In this document: piece by piece, positions 1-6,947 of the stretch
How positions within the stretch are numbered: the stretch's first letter is position 1
Layout of the letters: every line of letters begins with the position of its first letter
Source: Rikenellaceae bacterium
GTDB taxonomy: Bacteria > Bacteroidota > Bacteroidia > Bacteroidales > Rikenellaceae
Assembly (NCBI GenBank): GCA_031256675.1
Contig: JAIRQC010000028.1
Span: 1 to 37,710, forward strand
Direction: 5' to 3'
DNA length: 37,710 nt
Notes under the pieces: model-generated
Database searches by the model: none
The model's input: the letters and a program-made list of their open reading frames with translations, nothing else
What the model was told of the DNA's origin: nothing
Position numbers and translations under genes: made by a program

Positions 1-159
1 CAGAAGCACCCTAATTCCGGCAAAAAATGGACGAGCAAGGCCGACCAATTTTTACTTAAACTCCACCAAGAGGGGAAGAGTGTCAAGTATATCGCAGCAA
101 AAATGGGCAGAAGCCAAACTTCCATCGTTATGCGCTTAGGGAAGTTGAATAGCTTATAA
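1..159 (+). CDS. C-terminal fragment of an HTH/Myb-like DNA-binding protein (5' truncated by window)
   Basis: An open frame enters from the left edge and ends with TAA at 157-159, leaving 52 visible residues. They contain a Trp followed by a helical pattern with a conserved GRS-type turn (KKWTSKADQFLLKL, then YIAAKMGRSQTSIVMRL). This resembles the small Myb/HTH module often found at the C-terminus of Bacteroidetes helicases and nucleases, or as a free-standing regulator. The body of the protein lies outside the window, so the parent family cannot be named. It ends about 40 bases before the promoter of the base-modification operon and is part of the same AT-richer segment. Confidence 0.55.
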   Translation, partial: QKHPNSGKKWTSKADQFLLKLHQEGKSVKYIAAKMGRSQTSIVMRLGKLNSL

Positions 160-175
160 ACCTTATTTTTGTTCC

Positions 176-209
176 TTGCCCCCTACATGGAACATTTTAT
201 GTACCTTTG
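176..209 (+). promoter_or_regulatory. Bacteroidetes-type promoter of the base-modification/TIR operon
   Basis: A TACCTTTG -7 box lies at 202-209, matching TAnnTTTG, with a TTG -33 element at 176-178 (23-base spacer, slightly long). Transcription would start near 215, about 18 bases before the ATG at 233. This supports choosing that ATG over the upstream in-frame ATG at 176. Confidence 0.55.
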
Positions 210-232
210 CCGCAAACTCAAAGTTAGGTTCG

Positions 233-1246
233 ATGACGGCGAAAGACGATATATTCCAATACTATTTTTACTTCATGCAGGAGCGTATGAATATGTTTTG
301 GAGGAGATATGAGGGAGATTCATACCCGTTCTCCTCTGATACCATATTGGCGAATCATAAATTCACGAATGTATATCGATCCACAGATAGGGTCAGTCAA
401 TACTTGATAAGAAATGTGATATACAATCCGAGTAATAAATGCCTTGATGGTGAAGATATACTGTTACAGATTCTCATATTTAAGATTTTTAACAAAATAG
501 AAACTTGGGAGTATATTTTGAAAGAATTTGGCTCAATCACAGTAAGGACATACGCCCCCAGCAAAATATCAACGCTTTTATCAAGTCGTATCAAAGAGGA
601 GCCTATTTTCAGTCCAGCATACATGATGACCGGCTCGCATCGAGACTACGCCCACTTAAATTCCAAACACGAGAAATGGCTGAATATGGTCTATAAAGAG
701 TTTATTGTAGCCTCAAAATTTAAAAAGATCATTGCGGCAAAATCACTTGAAGAAGTCTATAACATTCTTAATGAATGTGCTTTTCTGGGAGGTTTTTTGT
801 CTTATCAATATGCAATAGATTTCAACTACTCTGAAGTCATAGACTTCGATGAGAATTCTTTCGTAAAAGCGGGAATAGGTGCGATTCGGGGGATAAAAAA
901 ATGTTTTACAAATTTTGGGAAACGCGATTTTGAAAAGGCCATCCGATATACGCACGAAAATTTAGAGAAATTTCAAGATCGATTTGGCTATAGGGATTTC
1001 AAAAGCCTGTTTGGACGGAATCCTACTCTTATCGATCTTCAAAACTGTTTTTGCGAAACAGACAAATACTTGAGGGTTAAACTCCCCAAGCTAAAGGTGG
1101 ACAATGTGCGTATAAAGCAAAAATTCAAAGAATCAAAGGGGAACTACCCTCTTTTCTTTCCACCGAAATGGGGAATATTAATAGAAAATGATAAATACAA
1201 ACAGCCATGTTCACCGCAGAGTACGCAGGGATTAACTCTTTATTAA
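233..1246 (+). CDS. Alpha-glutamyl/putrescinyl thymine pyrophosphorylase-family protein (aGPT-Pplase2-like)
   Basis: A 337-residue protein whose N-terminal half carries the family signature: KDDIFQYYFYFMQERMNMFW (residues 4-23), RRYEG, KFTNVYRSTDRVSQYLIRNV (43-62), then GEDILLQILIFKIFNKIETW (73-92). The family was defined by comparative genomics (Iyer and colleagues). It is thought to act on a pyrophosphorylated 5-hydroxymethyl-uracil base, replacing the pyrophosphate with an amine to give alpha-glutamyl- or alpha-putrescinyl-thymine, as in phages SP10 and phiW-14. The activity of bacterial members is largely unproven. An in-frame ATG exists at 176, but the promoter -7 box at 202-209 makes the ATG at 233 the likely start. 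The 3' end overlaps the thymidylate-synthase homologue by 40 bases, so the two are probably translationally coupled. Codon use is AT-rich, unlike the chromosomal genes to the right. Confidence 0.85.
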   Translation: MTAKDDIFQYYFYFMQERMNMFWRRYEGDSYPFSSDTILANHKFTNVYRSTDRVSQYLIRNVIYNPSNKCLDGEDILLQILIFKIFNKIETWEYILKEFGSITVRTYAPSKISTLLSSRIKEEPIFSPAYMMTGSHRDYAHLNSKHEKWLNMVYKEFIVASKFKKIIAAKSLEEVYNILNECAFLGGFLSYQYAIDFNYSEVIDFDENSFVKAGIGAIRGIKKCFTNFGKRDFEKAIRYTHENLEKFQDRFGYRDFKSLFGRNPTLIDLQNCFCETDKYLRVKLPKLKVDNVRIKQKFKESKGNYPLFFPPKWGILIENDKYKQPCSPQSTQGLTLY

Positions 1247-2190
1247 AGGGGACTGCAAAATTGTTATTGGATCATGCTGTAAAGCGCGAGATAAGAGGGC
1301 ATACATGCTGGGAACTCCCCAGCCCCTGTATGTTTAAAATCATTAACCCTCAAGCAAGAATCGTGACCATCCCTGAGCGAAAATGGAATCCGATACTTCC
1401 GTATGCCGAATCGCTATGGCTTGCCTCTGGAGGAAATGATCTGAATTTAGTTGGTCGGTATGTCAAACGCATGAAAGACTATTCTGATGACGGTATTTTC
1501 CTAAGAGGAGGATATGGGCCAAGATTGAGAGGATACAACGGCATATCTTCAGATTATAAAGTAACTGATAGTCATAGTAATAACAGGATTAATTTCTCTT
1601 TACTGCAAATAGATCAATATAAATATATTGAGGATGCGTTTAAGGTGGACTTCAATACACGGCAGGCAATTATTACGATAGGGGATCCACCTAAAGATGA
1701 TTTTAATAACGACGGTAGTTTGAAGGCAACAAAGGATTATCCTTGCACTCAATTGTTACACTTCCAAAAGCAAGCGGATACAAATAAATTGGATTTAACA
1801 GTGTATATGAGATCTAATGATGTTATGTGGGGAGCAAGTGCCGTTAACATTTTCAATTTCACATTCATTCAGGAGTATTTTTCTTGTATTTTAGGATTGG
1901 AGATTGGCAATTACTACCATATCGTGAATAATTTCCACTACTATGAAAATAAGTATAATTTCAAAGACCAACTGACTCGAATCTACGAATCAGAAATGAA
2001 TGATGAGGCAGATTATTTATATAGTAAATCATTCAAAAACCTTGATGAATTTGATCATCTGATAAAAAGATTGAGTGAAGAGGAGGAAAAACTTAGATGT
2101 GGAGAAAGTACAACGTTGGTGGATTTTGAAGATGATTTTTTTAATGACTGGTATAAAGCATTTACAAGTATAACACAAACCGTGACGTGA
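1207..2190 (+). CDS. Thymidylate synthase-family protein (putative dUMP methylase or hydroxymethylase)
   Basis: A 327-residue ThyA-fold protein. Visible marks are LPYAESLWLASGGNDLNLVG (64-83), GGYGPRLR (101-108), the nucleophile Cys180 in KDYPC, MRSNDVMWG (RSxD phosphate/cofactor motif, 201-209), VNIFNFTF with Asn214 in the position that selects uracil over cytosine, and GNYYHIVNNFHYYE (234-247). In classical ThyA the last motif is HxYxNH and its Tyr contacts the deoxyribose; here the residue is Val. The protein is also longer at both ends than the core enzyme. Its place behind an aGPT-Pplase gene suggests it makes a modified pyrimidine nucleotide such as 5-hydroxymethyl-dUMP rather than housekeeping dTMP, which is inference. 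It starts inside the preceding gene. Confidence 0.85.
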   Translation: MFTAEYAGINSLLKGTAKLLLDHAVKREIRGHTCWELPSPCMFKIINPQARIVTIPERKWNPILPYAESLWLASGGNDLNLVGRYVKRMKDYSDDGIFLRGGYGPRLRGYNGISSDYKVTDSHSNNRINFSLLQIDQYKYIEDAFKVDFNTRQAIITIGDPPKDDFNNDGSLKATKDYPCTQLLHFQKQADTNKLDLTVYMRSNDVMWGASAVNIFNFTFIQEYFSCILGLEIGNYYHIVNNFHYYENKYNFKDQLTRIYESEMNDEADYLYSKSFKNLDEFDHLIKRLSEEEEKLRCGESTTLVDFEDDFFNDWYKAFTSITQTVT

Positions 2191-2239
2191 ATTTCTCTAA
2201 CCCACATCTAAATCGAGTATTATCTAAACAGGCAACATC

Positions 2240-2527
2240 ATGAATAGGGATAGCATTGATCAGATAACGAAAGAAGTAACCGATATACTTCTGAGAAAGA
2301 ATCAAGACTACGGAGGAGCCAGTTTTGATTTAGGCTTAAATGGGAATATGGTACACTTATGGGATAAAATCAAAAGGTATCGCAACATTATTGAAAATGG
2401 AGGGGAGAATATAAATTTTGAGGGGCTGACGGATACTTTGAAAGACATTATAGGCTATGCAGTTATTGGACTTCATATACTCAATAATCCTGAAATAAAA
2501 GATAAAATATATGGCAAAAACACATAA
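2240..2527 (+). CDS. DUF1599 / nucleotide modification-associated domain 1 (Nmad1) protein
   Basis: A 95-residue single-domain protein. IDQITKEVTDILLRKNQDYG (residues 6-25) followed by HLWDKIKRYRNI and TLKDIIGYAVIGLHIL is the DUF1599 pattern. This is an all-alpha fold resembling MazG/dUTPase-type nucleotide pyrophosphohydrolases, usually with a K-x-x-D-Y-G box. In base-hypermodification clusters this family is thought to bind or hydrolyse a nucleotide, possibly clearing the unmodified or intermediate form; no activity has been shown that I know of. It begins 49 bases after the thymidylate-synthase homologue and overlaps the TIR gene by 17 bases, so it belongs to the same operon. Confidence 0.8.
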   Translation: MNRDSIDQITKEVTDILLRKNQDYGGASFDLGLNGNMVHLWDKIKRYRNIIENGGENINFEGLTDTLKDIIGYAVIGLHILNNPEIKDKIYGKNT

Positions 2528-2990
2528 CATTTTCATCAGCCATTATGGGAGAGATGACGAACATGTACAGCGTCTTAAGCAGCGTCTCAAAGATGGAGGA
2601 TATGATGTGCGCAACAGCTCAATAGACAACACTAAACATCGACCGTATGTTCCCAGTGAACAGACCATTGCTCGTTATTTAAGAAATGGAATAAATTGGG
2701 CTGGGACTTTTATCTGCCTGATCGGAGAAGACACACATACTCATCCATGGGTAAATTATGAAATTCAGCAGGCCCATTTACAAGGGAAACCGATAGTCGG
2801 CATCTTCAAGCATGGATGTAAAGACAATGTTGAACTGCCGGAAGCATTAAAAAAGTATGGTGGCACAACTATCGGGTGGAATTCGTTGGACAGGCTTGGG
2901 GATATTATGTCAGGGAAAGAAACGCCTGAAGAAAATCCTTCTGGAGCAACTCGTGAACCCATATATAACATAGACAGAATAAAATGCTAA
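2511..2990 (+). CDS. TIR-like domain protein (DUF1863, ThsB-type)
   Basis: A 159-residue protein that is almost all TIR domain. It shows HNIFISHYGRDDEHVQRLKQ (5-24; betaA and the BB-loop region), YDVRNSSIDNTK, TIARYLRNGINWAGTFICLI (52-71), and PWVNYEIQQAHL with Glu84 as the likely catalytic residue, then GKPIVGIFKHGCKDN. This is the MTH538/DUF1863 TIR branch to which Thoeris ThsB belongs; ThsB makes a cyclic-ADP-ribose-type signal from NAD+ on phage infection. No ThsA (SIR2 or Macro/SLOG effector) is next to it here. The C-terminal 30 residues are low-complexity and probably disordered. It overlaps the DUF1599 gene and sits 4 bases before the Nmad2-like gene, so it is co-expressed with the nucleotide-modification genes. 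NADase or signal synthesis is inferred from the family. Confidence 0.85.
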   Translation: MAKTHNIFISHYGRDDEHVQRLKQRLKDGGYDVRNSSIDNTKHRPYVPSEQTIARYLRNGINWAGTFICLIGEDTHTHPWVNYEIQQAHLQGKPIVGIFKHGCKDNVELPEALKKYGGTTIGWNSLDRLGDIMSGKETPEENPSGATREPIYNIDRIKC

Positions 2991-2994
2991 GGAT

Positions 2995-3624
2995 ATGAAC
3001 TATTTTTCTTACAAACTCGATCATGATTACGGATTAGCCCCTAACCCTTTTCATGGATATTGTACCGTGGCTGTATGCAAATCCCAAATTAGAAATAATC
3101 GGAATTTATCCGTGGGCGACTGGATTATTGGAACTGGCTCGAAGGCGCTGAGTAAGATTAATCCTATTGGGGACCTAAATCATCTTATTTACGCAATGCA
3201 GGTAAATGAAAAGATAACGTTTGACGAGTATTGGAGGGATGAACGATTCCAATCTAAGAAACCTGTAATTAACGGAAGTCTTGTTCAGATGTACGGCGAT
3301 AACATCTACCATATCGACCCTGTTAGCAAAAAATGGATACAGGAGGATTCTGCACACTCTGCAAACAATAACGTTAATAAAGACCATTTAGAACAAGATA
3401 CCGGTGGCGAATATGTATTAATTTCTCAAAATTTTTATTATTTTGGCGATAAAGCTCCTCTAATCCCTGGCGATTACCGCGAGGTTTGTTGTAATAGTAG
3501 AGACTACCAATATAGAAATACTCTCGTTAAGATCGCCGAAGAATTCATTCGTTGGTTAGAAAACAATTATGAGGTTGGTATCCACGGTGATCCGATTAAT
3601 TGGACAAAACACTTAAATCAATAA
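2995..3624 (+). CDS. Nucleotide modification-associated domain (Nmad2-like) protein
   Basis: A 209-residue protein beginning with FSYKLDHDYGLAPNPFHGYC (4-23), then TVAVCKSQIR, VGDWIIGTGSK (40-50), LIYAMQVNEKITFDEYW (64-80) and, in the C-terminal half, QNFYYFGDKAPLIP. This looks like the Nmad2 family, defined by co-occurrence with DNA-base hypermodification enzymes. Invariant Pro/Asn/Cys residues and the paired Trp-Asp suggest a compact ligand-binding fold, and no reaction is established. The choice of Nmad2 over a sister Nmad family rests on recall of the N-terminal signature. It follows the TIR gene by 4 bases and precedes the membrane-protein gene by 10. Confidence 0.7.
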   Translation: MNYFSYKLDHDYGLAPNPFHGYCTVAVCKSQIRNNRNLSVGDWIIGTGSKALSKINPIGDLNHLIYAMQVNEKITFDEYWRDERFQSKKPVINGSLVQMYGDNIYHIDPVSKKWIQEDSAHSANNNVNKDHLEQDTGGEYVLISQNFYYFGDKAPLIPGDYREVCCNSRDYQYRNTLVKIAEEFIRWLENNYEVGIHGDPINWTKHLNQ

Positions 3625-3634
3625 TTTGAACAAT

Positions 3635-4276
3635 ATGGATATTGTGAAAATTGCTTTCGATGACAATTATAACCTTGTGATTTTGATGCACTGGGTTATT
3701 TTGATTCCTATCGTTTTAATAGCAGTTATTGGGATAATGCACCTGCTCAAAGGGAAATATCCTTTTCTTAGGAATGTCGAAATTGATAGTGCTGAAATAG
3801 GAATACAAGGCCATAAAGTTAAAATACGACCCAATCATACCAACATCGAAGTGGCTTATAGGATATGGGTGGAATTAAATACCCGTAAGATCGGTATTCC
3901 TATTGATTTTGACCATGATTGTATCGTTGAGGTATATAACTCATGGTATCAGTTTTTCGGGGTTACCCGTGAACTTATTAAGAGTTTGCCCGCAACAAAA
4001 ATTCGAAACGATAAAGACACACAAGAATTAATAGATGTTTCAACTAAGATACTAAACGAAGGACTTAGACCGCATTTGACCAAATGGCAGGCTCGATTTC
4101 GGAAATGGTATGATAATGCTTGCAAAAGGCCGGAAAGCGATGATAAATGCCCACAACAAGTTCAGGAAGAATTTCCCGATTTCGCCGAGCTTCGAGAAGA
4201 TATGATCAGAATCAATCAGCACCTGATGACCTACAAAGAGAAAGTATATGAATTAGCATTTGGACAAAATAGCTGA
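3635..4276 (+). CDS. Single-pass membrane protein with cytoplasmic helical domain, putative partner or effector of the TIR protein
   Basis: A 213-residue protein with one strongly hydrophobic segment at about residues 14-36 (LVILMHWVILIPIVLIAVIG). A soluble, mostly helical domain of about 170 residues follows, rich in Trp, Arg and acidic residues (AYRIWVELNTRKIGIPIDFD, VYNSWYQFFGVTRELI, GLRPHLTKWQARFRKWY). I do not recognise a named domain. I believe similar proteins recur beside DUF1863 TIR genes, but this is from memory. By analogy with other TIR and CBASS systems a membrane protein at the end of the operon could be the toxic effector or a sensor; this is inference. A TTG codon at 3626 is an alternative start, but ATG at 3635 is preferred. 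The frame stops about 135 bases before the terminator. Confidence 0.65.
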   Translation: MDIVKIAFDDNYNLVILMHWVILIPIVLIAVIGIMHLLKGKYPFLRNVEIDSAEIGIQGHKVKIRPNHTNIEVAYRIWVELNTRKIGIPIDFDHDCIVEVYNSWYQFFGVTRELIKSLPATKIRNDKDTQELIDVSTKILNEGLRPHLTKWQARFRKWYDNACKRPESDDKCPQQVQEEFPDFAELREDMIRINQHLMTYKEKVYELAFGQNS

Positions 4277-4411
4277 TGGGATAACACAATCTGATTGGGA
4301 ACGACACTTATCCGCAAACATAAATGCGATCCGACTGACCATAAGGCAAAAGATTCGGATAAGCAATGCTAAAAATCGACTGGTATTACAAATGTATTAC
4401 AAAACAAAAGT
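4277..4411 (+). other. 3' flank of the operon with a short direct repeat
   Basis: About 135 AT-rich bases between the last operon gene and the terminator contain a near-tandem repeat GTATTACAAA/TGTATTACAAAAC at 4382-4403. No convincing gene is seen: a 65-codon TTG-start frame here runs through the terminator and the tRNA. Short repeats beside a tRNA are sometimes integrase arm-type sites, but no integrase is in the window. Confidence 0.3.
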
Positions 4412-4445
4412 AAAACCGCCGTACAGCATACTGTGCGGCGGTTTT
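4412..4445. terminator. Bidirectional rho-independent terminator between the island operon and tRNA-Cys
   Basis: The arms AAAACCGCCGTACAG (4412-4426) and CTGTGCGGCGGTTTT (4431-4445) pair over 15 positions, with one G-U wobble and a CATA loop. The 3' T run on the plus strand ends the base-modification/TIR operon; the A run at the other arm gives a T run on the minus strand and serves the tRNA-Cys gene, whose mature 3' end is 5 bases away. Confidence 0.85.
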
Positions 4446-4449
4446 AGTG

Positions 4450-4520
4450 AGGTCTGAAGCGGATTCGAACCGCTGTACGAGGTTTTGCAGACCTCTGCCT
4501 AGCCACTCGGCCATCAGACC
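4450..4520 (-). tRNA. tRNA-Cys (GCA)
   Basis: On the minus strand the sequence folds as a cloverleaf. The acceptor GGTCTGA pairs with TCAGACC, the D-arm is GCCGAGTGGCTAGGC, the anticodon stem is GAGGT/ACCTC with loop CTGCAAA (anticodon GCA), and the T-arm is AGCGG-TTCGAAT-CCGCT. The discriminator base is U73, typical of tRNA-Cys, and CCA is not encoded. Its 3' end faces the AT-rich island, the usual geometry for tRNA-targeting integrating elements. Confidence 0.95.
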
Positions 4521-4563
4521 ATTAACCCGACGTCGCAAAAGCTGCAATCGACGAGCGGGGTTG

Positions 4564-4595
4564 CAAATATAAACAAAATAATCCGCTTTGCACAA
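4564..4595 (-). promoter_or_regulatory. Promoter of tRNA-Cys
   Basis: On the minus strand a TATATTTG -7 box (4564-4571) is preceded by TTG (4593-4595) with a 21-base spacer, the Bacteroidetes primary sigma-factor pattern. It lies about 45 bases upstream of the tRNA 5' end. Confidence 0.65.
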
Positions 4596-4630
4596 TTACG
4601 AATTAAAAATTACGAAATAATTACCGAATC

Positions 4631-5456
4631 GGAGCAGCCTTCGCCAGCTACGTACCGAAAACGGCATTACCGCTACCTCCGCAGCAGACAAACACACAAC
4701 CGAATGCACAGCAAACAACAAAAGACCACACACGCATCCCCAAGGCAGCGTCCCAAACAACCCTGCCCCGTGAACGCCATGTATTTACAGCCCCGCCAAT
4801 AGCCCACAAGCACCCCGCGACGCGAACACCAGCGAGCGAACACCAAGCGAGGCCCCACACTCCGCGACGCGAACACCAAGCGAATACCCGCAAACTCCCA
4901 CGAAGCAGCTTTCGCCGACTGCGTGCCGAAAACAGTATTACCGCTACCTCCGAGGCAAACAAATGCACAAACGAATGCACAGCAAACTACAAAAGACCAC
5001 ACAAGCATCCCCGAGGCAGCGTCACAAACAACCCTGCCCCGCGAATGTCATGTATTTACAGCCCCGCCAATAGCCCACAAGCACCCCGCGACGCAAACAC
5101 CAGCTAACACCCAGCAAACACTTCGCGAACAAGGATCTTTACTGCGCCTCCATGCCAGCCTCGCCTCATGCACCGCGAATACCCTGCAAACTTCCTCGGA
5201 GCAGCCTTCGCCGGCTACGTACCGAAAACGGCATTACCGCTATCTCCGCAGCAAACAAACATACAAACGAATGCACAGCAAACAACAAAAGACCACACAC
5301 GCATTCCCGAGGCAGCGTCACAAACAACCCTACCCCGCCTCATGCGCCGCGAATACCCGCAAACATCCCGCAAGCCAACACCCGGCCAACGCCCCGCAAA
5401 CTCTCGCGAGCGAACATCCAAACGCCCAGAGGCAACACCGCGACAGCCTTACCTCA
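4631..5456. repeat. Three imperfect tandem repeats of ~270-295 bp in a gene-free region
   Basis: Copies begin at 4631, 4902 and 5198. Each opens with a form of GGAGCAGCCTTCGCCRGCTA followed by CGAAAACGGCATTACCGCTA, CGAATGCACAGCAAAC, AAAAGACCACAC and CGAGGCAGCGTC. Copies 1 and 2 stay alike for about 200 bases (through ATGTATTTACAGCCCCGCCA and CACAAGCACCCCGCGACGC); copy 3 diverges after about 140. The plus strand is strikingly poor in G and T, so several long frames stay open by chance on both strands, but none resembles a protein. The array lies just 3' of the fimbrillin-like gene and could form part of its 3' UTR as a GU-rich RNA. The rest of 4521-4630 is the tRNA leader and AT-rich DNA. Confidence 0.75.
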
Positions 5457-6939
5457 TGCCGTATATCTCCACGTCGTCGATAACGATCCCGCCGCCGTTA
5501 GTGCTTCCCCTTACAAGGTCGAACCTGATCTTTGTGCTTGCAACGGGGGCGCCGCCTTTCAATATCGCAGTATATGTACTTGGGTCGGAGGTCAATGCGA
5601 TCGTCGATTGTGCTGCCAGGTCGACGCCATTTACGGTGGTCGGAGGTAGCCATGCCCCGTCTTCGTAATACGAAACCGTAACGCCAAAACCCGACGAGGT
5701 CCGTTTCGCCTTGAAAACCACTTTGGTCGCATTGACCAGTGCAAAATCGGTTTGCGTGTAGCCGATATCTCCGGATGTGCTGCTATACCACCTGATCAGC
5801 ATGGAATTGGGAAGCGTTATAGCGGAATTTGTCGACGGGGCGCCGAAGAATGTCAACCATTGATTGTCGGCCGGGCCGGTGAGGGCGGCCGGATTTGTAC
5901 GGGTGTCGGAGCTTGTCTCAAAACCATCATCGAACCCTGTGGCGTATATTATCTGTTCGGTCGGCGGCGGCCCTGAGGGATCAGCAGGCGGTTCGATGAC
6001 GTCGGCCGAAGACAGGTTGACGCTTGAATGGTAAACCACGCCGCGCAACATGCTGCGGGTGACGTTCGTCCGGTTGAAAACATATCTCGTCCCGTCGCCC
6101 GTCGTCACCTCTATTCTCAGGTCGGCGGCCACGATCTCGGTTGGCAGCATCACGATCCGCGCCGTGATGTTGTCTGCCGTCGAGGGGTTGGCAAAGGTTG
6201 TCGATATGCAGCTCGACTTTGTAGGCGAGGCGACGGTGATCGGCTTTCCGGCGGGCGATGAGTAGTCCTGCGTTATGTCGACCGTGCCGCCGGAGACGAA
6301 CGGCGCGTTGTCGAGGTTCGTCCCGACTATCCTTACGCTTTCGACGCTTTCGCCCGCATTGGTTATGTTGACGTCCCAGACGGCGGTCAGCGGCTCGAAC
6401 GGCATGTCTATCACGTCGCCTGTCGTGATGGTCGTCGTGCCGGCCAGCCATTCGGGAACGGCGGCGCGACCGATGTTGATCATGTATTTCCCCACGCCGC
6501 CACTGTCGCCGGGCCCGTCGACGAGCTGGTCGACGGCAATGGTTATCGGCACGGCCTCCGGACTGGGCACGCTGTCGGTAAAGAACGGCGAGACGGCATA
6601 GAACATCGTGCCCGGCGCGCGGGTTATCTTGCCCGAAAAGGTTGCCGACGACGTGTTTGCGCTCGCCGCATCGACAGTCATCCACCATGTGTAGCCGCCT
6701 CCCGGGGCGGCGTTGTCGAACAGTCGGAACCTGTCGCCGACTGTCCAGCTCTGCACCGTGCCGTCGAGGGCCACGCGCGTCGGGCCGTCATACCTTGTTG
6801 CGCCCTCCGTATTCGGCGCGGGGGTCGAGGCGGCGAAACGCAACTCGATCATCTTTTCGGCCCTGTGGCCATTCTCCATGTTGCATGATGCGAGCCCTGC
6901 TGCAAGGGCTGCGCCCAACACTGCAATAATCTTTTTCAT
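5449..6939 (-). CDS. Fimbrillin-like surface lipoprotein with C-terminal jelly-roll domain
   Basis: A 496-residue protein. The signal peptide MKKIIAVLGAALAAGLASC ends in a lipobox at Cys19. Residues ~30-320 have the pattern of Bacteroidales fimbrillin-like (FimA/Mfa superfamily) proteins: RVALDGTVQSWTVGDRFRLF, an ATFSGKI strand, a FYAVSPFF segment, and PFEPLTAVWDVNITNAG, where a beta-strand exchange domain would be. A proline-rich hinge near residue 320 (PPADPSGPPP) leads to a ~165-residue C-terminal domain ending VIDDVEIYGMR, typical of galactose-binding/choice-of-anchor jelly rolls. It is probably exported to the outer membrane as a structural or adhesive component. The gene starts 8 bases after a small ORF, and the terminator at 7376-7410 separates it from the nuclease/TonB operon. 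Confidence 0.7.
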   Translation of the reverse strand: MKKIIAVLGAALAAGLASCNMENGHRAEKMIELRFAASTPAPNTEGATRYDGPTRVALDGTVQSWTVGDRFRLFDNAAPGGGYTWWMTVDAASANTSSATFSGKITRAPGTMFYAVSPFFTDSVPSPEAVPITIAVDQLVDGPGDSGGVGKYMINIGRAAVPEWLAGTTTITTGDVIDMPFEPLTAVWDVNITNAGESVESVRIVGTNLDNAPFVSGGTVDITQDYSSPAGKPITVASPTKSSCISTTFANPSTADNITARIVMLPTEIVAADLRIEVTTGDGTRYVFNRTNVTRSMLRGVVYHSSVNLSSADVIEPPADPSGPPPTEQIIYATGFDDGFETSSDTRTNPAALTGPADNQWLTFFGAPSTNSAITLPNSMLIRWYSSTSGDIGYTQTDFALVNATKVVFKAKRTSSGFGVTVSYYEDGAWLPPTTVNGVDLAAQSTIALTSDPSTYTAILKGGAPVASTKIRFDLVRGSTNGGGIVIDDVEIYGMR

Positions 6940-6947
6940 ACGGCGGA

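Noticed and set aside
2511-2990. Complete Thoeris system
   Set aside because: Only a ThsB-like TIR protein is present; no ThsA-type SIR2/SLOG or Macro effector is encoded nearby.
4260-4457. 65-codon plus-strand frame after the membrane-protein gene
   Set aside because: It begins with TTG, overlaps the previous gene, and runs through the strong terminator and into the tRNA-Cys; the protein has no recognisable features.
4648-5668. Several overlapping frames of 110-186 codons in the tandem-repeat region
   Set aside because: They exist on both strands because the DNA is biased and stop-poor. The translations are low-complexity repeats without family likeness, and some run into the fimbrillin-like gene on the opposite strand.
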